From positions 36,647 to 100,646 of IMG/VR virus record IMGVR_UViG_3300002835_000074: 64,000 bases of DNA. One strand, written 5' to 3'. This DNA is from a virus. The position numbers and the translations under genes were made by a program. Below, piece by piece: positions 59,531 to 64,000 of this stretch. Every line of letters starts with the position of its first letter. The stretch's first letter is position 1. Below the pieces are notes generated by a model. That model was not told the origin of the DNA. It was given only the letters and a program-made list of their open reading frames with translations, and made no database searches.

Positions 59531-59727
59531 CTTACGAAGAGTTTGTTAATAAAAGTCCAGAGCACTATATGGATATGGTGCGCTTGATTGATATTAAACA
59601 AAAGTATCGTATGGAATTCACTGAAGCAGAAAAAGAAATCAATGCACATATTATGGAGTTTCAAGAGCAAACGAAACTTAATGAGTTGAGGGATAAGTTT
59701 GAAAAGTGTTTTGAGATAGAAGAATGA
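59527..59727 (+). CDS. Small helical protein
   Basis: 66 residues from TTG 59527, which overlaps the upstream stop (TTGA); a TTG at 59512 is the alternative. It is helical: YEEFVNKSPEHYMDMVRLID, then KQKYRMEFTEAEKEINAHIM, and an acidic end. ATGA overlap with the next gene. The start codon is uncertain; the frame is not. Confidence 0.55.
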   Translation: MTYEEFVNKSPEHYMDMVRLIDIKQKYRMEFTEAEKEINAHIMEFQEQTKLNELRDKFEKCFEIEE

Positions 59728-59915
59728 AACACGCTGTAATACTTTCACTTTGTTTTCTTCCACTGGCGGTTATATATCTTATAATGAAAGTGTCTGTCTG
59801 GTTGTCCTCTAGCGTATCAGAAGTCAATTATGTCCGAGAAGATTCCAAACGAGAGCACGGACCCTATGTGGAAAACCCATATGGAGACGTTGATGGTGAG
59901 AATGAAGAGGATTGA
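59724..59915 (+). CDS. Small single-pass membrane protein
   Basis: 63 residues. Transmembrane helix at about residues 5-28 (VILSLCFLPLAVIYLIMKVS), then a polar tail with YVENPYGDVDGENEED. Starts in an ATGA overlap. The 3' 86 bases overlap the next ORF in a different frame. Confidence 0.65.
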   Translation: MKHAVILSLCFLPLAVIYLIMKVSVWLSSSVSEVNYVREDSKREHGPYVENPYGDVDGENEED

Positions 59916-60045
59916 GATTGCTGAAGTGATTGACGAAGCAATCTGGAAATGGTATTTTGAGCACGGTAAAGAGGTTCCCAACTGGAAGATGCAAAAAGAT
60001 CCTCAGTGGTGGATTGATTATCTGGCAGAACTTGAAGAAGAGTAA
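59830..60045 (+). CDS. Small Trp-rich protein
   Basis: 71 residues. Core segment EIAEVIDEAIWKWYFEHGKE followed by PNWKMQKDPQWWIDYLAELE, helical and amphipathic. ATG 59830 makes an 86-nt overlap with the upstream gene; ATG 59902 would cut that to 14 nt and keep the conserved-looking core. Function unknown. Confidence 0.6.
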   Translation: MSEKIPNESTDPMWKTHMETLMVRMKRIEIAEVIDEAIWKWYFEHGKEVPNWKMQKDPQWWIDYLAELEEE

Positions 60046-60138
60046 GTATAAACTCGTAGGCATAAATTTTTGTTGCGGAAATGTTATTATCTGAACATAA
60101 TTTGTCTAGATAGTGTTACAATATGAGAGGTGATACAA

Positions 60139-60222
60139 ATGAGCGAAAACTCCATTATTATGATGTTCTTTGTGCATGGAGGTTATTATGCACAACTTAA
60201 TTTCTTACAATCAACTGGCTGA
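60139..60222 (+). CDS. Possible leader-like mini-ORF
   Basis: 27 residues (hydrophobic, SIIMMFFVHGG core) with GAGGTGA about 8 nt upstream. It overlaps the next gene start in another frame, so it might act as an upstream regulatory ORF. Support is weak. Confidence 0.25.
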   Translation: MSENSIIMMFFVHGGYYAQLNFLQSTG

Positions 60223-60367
60223 ATGGAACCATTTTGAAGAAACTGTAGATCGATGCAATGATGAATTGGATTTAGTTAATGATTATTTTAATTGTCTGAT
60301 TGAATGTGATGATGAAAAACAAGTGTGTAAAAGGATATGTAGAAGTTTGTTAGATCATTCACATTGA
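60188..60367 (+). CDS. Small acidic Cys-containing protein
   Basis: 59 residues from ATG 60188, preferred over GTG 60170 because GGAGG lies 5 nt upstream. Four Cys are present (RCND, NCLIEC and KRICR contexts), which could bind a metal or form disulphides. Followed directly by a strong terminator. No family recognised. Confidence 0.65.
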   Translation: MHNLISYNQLAEWNHFEETVDRCNDELDLVNDYFNCLIECDDEKQVCKRICRSLLDHSH

Positions 60368-60373
60368 GTTATT

Positions 60374-60396
60374 GGGGGGAGAAATCCCCCCGTTTT
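60374..60396 (+). terminator. Rho-independent terminator
   Basis: Six-bp G/C stem GGGGGG (60374-60379) and CCCCCC (60386-60391) with a 6-nt loop and GTTTT after it. It separates the upstream gene from the next promoter. Confidence 0.85.
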
Positions 60397-60400
60397 AGTC

Positions 60401-60429
60401 TTGACAACCCGTAGTAAATACCCTATAAT
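60401..60429 (+). promoter_or_regulatory. Consensus sigma70 promoter
   Basis: TTGACA (60401-60406), exactly 17 nt, TATAAT (60424-60429), immediately after the terminator and 23 nt before ATG 60452. Confidence 0.93.
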
Positions 60430-60451
60430 ACACCCATATACACCCATTATT

Positions 60452-60655
60452 ATGGACTACAAACCTTATAGTATGGAATGGAGTCGGCGGCGGTATCTTG
60501 CCGAAGCAATCCAACAATACTTTGATACCGATGCGTCTCTGGATGTTGTCCTGGACGATATTGTGAGTGTGCTTGAGGAGAATGTGGAGCACCACAAGAG
60601 TCGTGCTGAACGCTTTCAGGAAGTTCTGGATGGTCTGAAATCTCTTCCTTATTGA
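60452..60655 (+). CDS. Small early protein
   Basis: 67 residues from ATG 60452. Helical: YSMEWSRRRYLAEAIQQYFD, then acidic DASLDVVLDDIVSVLEEN and a His/Lys segment. It leads the run of small genes behind a perfect promoter. One base separates it from the next ATG. Function unknown. Confidence 0.65.
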   Translation: MDYKPYSMEWSRRRYLAEAIQQYFDTDASLDVVLDDIVSVLEENVEHHKSRAERFQEVLDGLKSLPY

Positions 60656-60656
60656 T

Positions 60657-60842
60657 ATGAAACCCAACTTCCGTAAGGTATTGGAAATGGCATTGGAAGA
60701 AGGTGTCCGTTATGGATACAACCGTGCTCATAAACACGTAGAGAATCCACACGAAGATGCTGTGGTTGATTGTGTGGTGGATGGTGCGATGAACTCTCTT
60801 TATGAATGGTTTGACTTTGAGGATACTAATGCGGACTCGTAA
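60657..60842 (+). CDS. Small early protein
   Basis: 61 residues. Helix LEMALEEGVRYGYNRAHKHV followed by an acidic DAVVDCVVDGAMNSLYEWFD part. One-base gap after the preceding gene. The next gene begins inside its last codons. No known domain. Confidence 0.6.
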   Translation: MKPNFRKVLEMALEEGVRYGYNRAHKHVENPHEDAVVDCVVDGAMNSLYEWFDFEDTNADS

Positions 60843-61005
60843 TTCTTTTTTACTTCACGTTTGTTTGCCCGTTATTGGATTTGCTGTAGGTCTATTGGTG
60901 TCTTATAATCTTACACCAGAAAAGACCCCACACCATACATCTACGGTCTCTGGTTCTTCTGGTGACCTTAAATGCACTACATCTTGTGTTGTTAAGGAAC
61001 AATGA
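60829..61005 (+). CDS. Small exported or membrane protein
   Basis: 58 residues from ATG 60829. Basic start (RTRNS) and a hydrophobic segment (about 7-25, HVCLPVIGFAVGLLVSY) predict a signal anchor; the outer part is Ser/Thr-rich with a CTTSC pair. ATG 60802 would add nine residues but overlaps the upstream gene more. Predicted to be in the inner membrane or periplasm. Confidence 0.55.
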   Translation: MRTRNSFLLHVCLPVIGFAVGLLVSYNLTPEKTPHHTSTVSGSSGDLKCTTSCVVKEQ

Positions 61006-61304
61006 TTTTTAGTTTTCTTGGTTTCATCTTTGCGGCACTCTCTTTTGTTCAGGTTCCTCAGTGGGACAATGACTGGACTAAATGTTCCGTGTTTGTTCCC
61101 GACACTGCCTGTCACTGGTACATCGTGAATCCTGATAATACTTTTGGTAAAGGATTTAGTTGGATTACTGCTCATGAATATGATGTAGAAGCACTTCGTG
61201 ATATTGCGATTCAACACGAAGTTACAGTAGCACAGGGATATCAAACTACTGTAGAACTTATGAACGCAGACTCTAATATTGAATACGGAGATGATTATAA
61301 ATGA
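61002..61304 (+). CDS. Small protein with N-terminal signal anchor
   Basis: 100 residues. Hydrophobic start (IFSFLGFIFAALSFV) then WDNDWTKCSVFVPDTACHWY, with two Cys. The middle segment GYQTTVELMNADSN resembles none of my known families. ATGA overlaps on both sides. Probably exported or membrane bound. Confidence 0.6.
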   Translation: MIFSFLGFIFAALSFVQVPQWDNDWTKCSVFVPDTACHWYIVNPDNTFGKGFSWITAHEYDVEALRDIAIQHEVTVAQGYQTTVELMNADSNIEYGDDYK

Positions 61305-61495
61305 CGGATCGAGCACAAGCATTTATGAATGCAATATGGGAAGCACGAAACTCTGGTGCTGATACTGAAGAAAAATTAGTTGCAGCAATTCTTTCTCTTG
61401 CAACACAGTCTGTAAAGGCTTATAATGCCCAAATGGGACTAACAGTTTTGGATGTTAATGACATGCTACAACTCGCAGAGGAACTCACACAATGA
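61301..61495 (+). CDS. Small helical protein
   Basis: 64 residues, two predicted helices (DRAQAFMNAIWEARNSG and EEKLVAAILSLATQSVK) and an acidic last helix. ATGA overlap both ends. I recall related proteins in cyanomyoviruses without function. Confidence 0.6.
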   Translation: MTDRAQAFMNAIWEARNSGADTEEKLVAAILSLATQSVKAYNAQMGLTVLDVNDMLQLAEELTQ

Positions 61496-61791
61496 ACCTA
61501 ATTCAATTCAAGCATCGCTATGACTTTGGACACGAAGTATATGTCCAGATCCTGAACATCAGACCCAAAAAGTATCAGTGGTCTCTGTTTCAGTTTTCTG
61601 TAAGTTGGAATGACTACCCATCTTCACCTTATCTTCAAATTACAATGGGAAGCAATGGTCTTTTAGGTATTCTGTTCTGGGCATATAAGTTTGGATTTGA
61701 TATTGATGTTCTTTCTAGGACTTGGAACTGGGACTATATGAAAGAAGTGGATGAAAAGGAAACTGAATATCTTGGAATGGATGAGTGCTGA
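61492..61791 (+). CDS. Conserved small hypothetical protein
   Basis: 99 residues. Beta-rich: FKHRYDFGHEVYVQILNIRP, then YLQITMGSNGLLGILFWAYK and a Trp-rich acidic end (RTWNWDYM). No signal peptide. Overlap by one base (TGATG) with the next gene. Confidence 0.6.
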   Translation: MNLIQFKHRYDFGHEVYVQILNIRPKKYQWSLFQFSVSWNDYPSSPYLQITMGSNGLLGILFWAYKFGFDIDVLSRTWNWDYMKEVDEKETEYLGMDEC

Positions 61792-62228
61792 TGTTTAGTA
61801 AAGCACTTAAAGGAACTGATAAAAAGAAAACCACCTTGAACTGGTGGGAGTATTGGATTGGTCATTGTTGGATGACTGGATGGCAGAGTATGCGAATCAC
61901 ATTTCGCATCTGGGCTGACCTGATGACTTCCAACTATGATAACTATGCTCTCCCCAGAACAGTAGAAGATCCAGAAGAAGAATGTAGAGATTGGTTCTGG
62001 TCTTCTCTTGGTGAAGATGAATGTTATCCCAAAGAGTTTCTGGAATATCTTTTACAAATGGTAGAAGACGTTGAGCTTGGTAAAGTAGAAACATATTCTA
62101 TGGATGAAGTGTTGGAAAGAGTAAAAGAATGGTCAGATGAAGTATTGGACGGTGTGGATTTAGATGAGGAGTTGCCTGACGAGGACACTTCCGAAACTGG
62201 CACAGAGGACGTTGAAGACGCCTCCTGA
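61791..62228 (+). CDS. Small acidic hypothetical protein
   Basis: 145 residues from ATG 61791, which overlaps the preceding stop; GTG 61785 is an alternative. N-terminal Lys-rich and Trp-rich region (LNWWEYWIGHCWMTGW), then an acidic second half with an Asp/Glu-rich, probably disordered, tail. No known domain. Confidence 0.6.
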   Translation: MFSKALKGTDKKKTTLNWWEYWIGHCWMTGWQSMRITFRIWADLMTSNYDNYALPRTVEDPEEECRDWFWSSLGEDECYPKEFLEYLLQMVEDVELGKVETYSMDEVLERVKEWSDEVLDGVDLDEELPDEDTSETGTEDVEDAS

Positions 62229-62239
62229 TGCTTTATAAT
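62212..62239 (+). promoter_or_regulatory. sigma70-like promoter
   Basis: TTGAAG (62212-62217), 16 nt, TATAAT (62234-62239), 21 nt before ATG 62261. The -35 lies within the end of the upstream gene. Confidence 0.55.
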
Positions 62240-62260
62240 ATTCATATCTGAAACGCCCCT

Positions 62261-62518
62261 ATGACCCTCAAAGAGAAGAAGGCACTACTCAAACGCCTTG
62301 AGCAGACAGGCACAACCTGTATGGATTGTGGGCAAAAGTATGGTGTCTATTCAGTCGGTTGTTCATCTGTCTGGAATGGTAAGTGTGGTGTATGTGGTGA
62401 AGAAAAACGGGTGACTGAATCCCGTGACTTTGCTTACTTTATTACTGGTATTCGCAAACTGAAACTGGAGATTCAAAATGAGAAGAGTAACAGTCAGACC
62501 CAAAAGCAAGAAGGCTAA
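62261..62518 (+). CDS. Small zinc-ribbon protein
   Basis: 85 residues. Two CxxC pairs, CMDCG (20-24) and CGVCGEE (42-48), with a CSSVW Cys between, form a zinc-ribbon-like site. The C-terminal half is a basic helix that may bind nucleic acid or protein. Overlaps the next gene by 41 nt in another frame. Confidence 0.7.
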   Translation: MTLKEKKALLKRLEQTGTTCMDCGQKYGVYSVGCSSVWNGKCGVCGEEKRVTESRDFAYFITGIRKLKLEIQNEKSNSQTQKQEG

Positions 62519-62672
62519 GAACCGCCTTGCGAATATGATGGACAACAACCCTATCTGTATTGTGGAGCAGGATAAGGGTGATGGTATGCTGTTTCTCGCA
62601 TCAGAGAACCAGAAATACTTCTTCTGGGTGAATATCAACGACTTCTGGGAATGTGATTGGGAGGTGCTCTAA
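62478..62672 (+). CDS. Small basic-to-acidic protein
   Basis: 64 residues. Very basic start (RRVTVRPKSKKAKNR) then a beta segment MLFLASENQKYFFWVNIND with a final acidic/Trp end. Its first 41 bases overlap the previous gene; the stop overlaps the next ATG (TAATG). Confidence 0.55.
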   Translation: MRRVTVRPKSKKAKNRLANMMDNNPICIVEQDKGDGMLFLASENQKYFFWVNINDFWECDWEVL

Positions 62673-62848
62673 TGAACTACCTATGCTTTGTTGATGGTCT
62701 TTTAGAATACGCCAGCACTTCTGAAAGCAGTTTTGCTCACTATCAGTTGGTGTATGCCGAAGAACACAAAAATGCTGATGTTCAGTATCTTACTCTGACT
62801 GATGAAGAGTATGATGAAATGTTCCCTTATGAAGAGGAAGAAGAATGA
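62672..62848 (+). CDS. Small acidic protein with LTLTDEEY motif
   Basis: 58 residues from ATG 62672 (overlapping the upstream TAA); a TTG at 62657 is less likely. C-terminus YLTLTDEEYDEMFPYEEEEE, whose core recurs in the ORF at 63477. ATGA overlap with the next gene. Confidence 0.6.
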   Translation: MNYLCFVDGLLEYASTSESSFAHYQLVYAEEHKNADVQYLTLTDEEYDEMFPYEEEEE

Positions 62849-63099
62849 GGTTTCGTAACATAGAGTTCCGTTGGTGCGAAGTCAACAACAAGTATGAACT
62901 CGTTAGGTGGCATAAATGTGAAGGCAAAGAGTATTGTTATGTGATTGCCTTCTTCAATAAAGGTAAAGAGTATTATGATATGTGGACTATTGGTGATCGG
63001 TTCTTTGAGGATAAAGATGCCTGGGTCGTGGGTAAGTATGGTCTGGAGTTTCTAAATGCTATCTTTCAGATTGAGCAAGATGAAGAGGAACTGAAATGA
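62845..63099 (+). CDS. Conserved small hypothetical protein
   Basis: 84 residues, beta-sheet-like: FRNIEFRWCEVNNKYELVRW, YCYVIAFFNKGKEYYDMW, with a final acidic helix. Three Cys. ATGA overlaps at both ends. Function unknown. Confidence 0.6.
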   Translation: MRFRNIEFRWCEVNNKYELVRWHKCEGKEYCYVIAFFNKGKEYYDMWTIGDRFFEDKDAWVVGKYGLEFLNAIFQIEQDEEELK

Positions 63100-63323
63100 C
63101 TGAACATCCTACATCAGAATGGGAATGGGAAGATACTGCCGAAGTCGCATTTCAGAAATGGTTTCACGACCTTTATGGTGGTTTTTCACTTCGTAGTGAA
63201 TATTTTTTCGGTGATTGCGAAGTAGAAGATGTGAATACTCGTAAGGATTTGATGACCAAGTGGTTGCATTCCGCATATATGACGGGTTATAATACTGGGA
63301 GATGCTCCAAGACCAATGACTAG
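63096..63323 (+). CDS. Small hypothetical protein
   Basis: 75 residues. Trp-rich start (SEWEWEDTAEVAFQKWFHDL) and a helix ending YMTGYNTGR. Overlaps both neighbours by 4-8 nt. No family recognised. Confidence 0.55.
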   Translation: MTEHPTSEWEWEDTAEVAFQKWFHDLYGGFSLRSEYFFGDCEVEDVNTRKDLMTKWLHSAYMTGYNTGRCSKTND

Positions 63324-63480
63324 AAAACTCTGGGACATTATACGGGATGACTTGGGGTATAGTATTGACTGCACCGATGAGATTGTGGATGCCGTAGAAG
63401 GTTGGTTGCCGAAAGAACACGATACTAACTCTTATAAATGGAACGAGTGTCTGAAACTTATGCGGGAGAAACTACGATGA
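63316..63480 (+). CDS. Small hypothetical protein
   Basis: 54 residues from ATG 63316. RKLWDIIRDDLG helix, then DEIVDAVEGWLPKEH and a basic end (LKLMREKLR). It overlaps the preceding gene by 8 nt and the next by 4 nt (ATGA). Confidence 0.5.
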   Translation: MTRKLWDIIRDDLGYSIDCTDEIVDAVEGWLPKEHDTNSYKWNECLKLMREKLR

Positions 63481-63563
63481 ACGATGATATGCCGTGGGTC
63501 AATCTCACACTGACTGATGAAGAGTATGCTAACCTATTTCCTGTGGAGGAGGATGCCTTATGA
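63477..63563 (+). CDS. Very small acidic protein related to the 62672 gene
   Basis: 28 residues. It shares NLTLTDEEYxxxFPxEE with the end of the protein at 62672, so it looks like a separate copy of that C-terminal segment. ATGA overlaps on both sides make it a member of the CpeT operon. Confidence 0.5.
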   Translation: MNDDMPWVNLTLTDEEYANLFPVEEDAL

Positions 63564-64000
63564 TTGAAGATTTCAAAGTAAAATTGATTGGTAATTATTC
63601 TAACCAACAGCAAGCATTTAACAGTCCATCACTTTGGGCACATATTCATATTAAATTTGAAGAACTTCCTGACGGAATGTTATACTCAAAGAGTTGGTAT
63701 GATATTGATGGGGAAGAAAAACCTTATCGGGCAACAACATTGGAATTATCCGTGTCTGGTGAGAATGTTATTATGACACCTTATAATAATCTTACAAATA
63801 CCAAATCTTGTGAGATTGTTTTTGAGTATGTAAATAACTCTTGGATTGGTATAAATGATAATTGTATCATACCCAAGAGAAATGCTTATGTCTCCACATT
63901 TTTGAAGTTTGATGGTATTAATTACTATTCCAGAGATGCTGGATATGATATAGATTCAAATGAATTTCTCTGGGGTAAAACAAAACAAGATGGTGAATTT
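63560..64000 (+). CDS. cpeT: CpeT-like phycobiliprotein lyase (3'-truncated)
   Basis: 147 residues visible; the frame is open at the right edge. It matches the CpeT/CpcT (T-type lyase) pattern: NYSNQQQAFNSPSLWAHIHI, ELPDGMLYSKSWYD near residues 34-47, CEIVFEYVNNSWIGIND with a Cys, then CIIPKRNAYVSTFLKFDG and YYSRDAGYDIDSNEFLWG near the end. CpeT-type enzymes bind phycoerythrobilin and attach it to a Cys of phycoerythrin; phage versions are auxiliary metabolic genes that may keep light harvesting working during infection. Last gene of an ATGA-coupled early operon. Confidence 0.88.
   Translation, partial: MIEDFKVKLIGNYSNQQQAFNSPSLWAHIHIKFEELPDGMLYSKSWYDIDGEEKPYRATTLELSVSGENVIMTPYNNLTNTKSCEIVFEYVNNSWIGINDNCIIPKRNAYVSTFLKFDGINYYSRDAGYDIDSNEFLWGKTKQDGEF

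Overview
The window is a piece of a T4-like (Straboviridae-type) cyanomyovirus genome. The evidence is a set of T4 homologues in recognisable order (late-transcription factor 33, helicase loader 59, ssDNA-binding protein 32, baseplate and head genes 53, 48, 4, 54, 26, 27 and 5) together with cyanophage-specific genes: PhoH, flavin-dependent ThyX, a DUF1825-type protein, cyanophage-style fibres and a CpeT-like phycobiliprotein lyase at the right edge. CpeT points to a phycoerythrin-containing marine cyanobacterium (Synechococcus, less surely Prochlorococcus) as host. No integrase, insertion sequence or CRISPR array was seen.

Layout. (1) 1-14856: giant adhesin module. It has a >2300-residue fibre with a nonapeptide-repeat stretch and three collagen-like Gly-X-Gln tracts, then three proteins with carbohydrate-binding-like N-termini and RCC1-type beta-propeller repeats, and one unknown gene between them. 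(2) 14913-19157: tight operon of a five-bladed-propeller glycosidase-like protein, a methyltransferase-TPR-FkbM fusion, a GT2 glycosyltransferase and a 2OG-Fe(II) oxygenase-like protein. This may be a glycan or fibre-modification cassette. (3) 19185-22039: glutaredoxin and many small conserved genes with strong sigma70-like promoters. (4) 22036-27384: nucleotide and DNA metabolism (thyX, phoH, RecB/Cas4-like nuclease, 33, 59, 32). (5) 27411-29953, minus strand: 53, 48, a hypothetical gene and 4, diverging from 54 across a 37-bp region with two mirror-image late-promoter-like motifs. (6) 29991-46730: hub, spike, tail-fibre and collar genes. (7) 46762-48462: putative fibre-assembly protein, small early gene, orphan Phd/YefM-like antitoxin and three tRNA-like genes. 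(8) 48498-56397: two more long fibre or baseplate proteins, one with an intramolecular S74 chaperone. (9) 56528-64000: early-type region with a GC-rich DEAH helicase and about 25 small overlapping genes, ending in CpeT.

How it works together: host-like consensus promoters (TTGACA-17-TATAAT) mark early genes. A recurring (C/A)TAAATA motif, often overlapping the stop codon of the upstream gene, precedes many structural genes and fits the late promoter read by the sigma55/gp33/gp45 system. Gene 33, carried here, belongs to that system.

The observation I consider most likely to be new is at the end of gene 26. A -1 slippery heptamer, a 9-nt spacer and a 7-bp hairpin sit exactly where a -1 shift would fuse gp26 to the small downstream ORF. 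That is the architecture of the lambda G/GT tail-assembly chaperones. Other notable items are a long-variable-arm tRNA with a UAU anticodon next to a short-arm tRNA with a Leu UAA anticodon, the tail lysozyme function split over three genes, and the adhesin-linked modification cassette. All calls come from reading the sequence and family knowledge; no database search was run.
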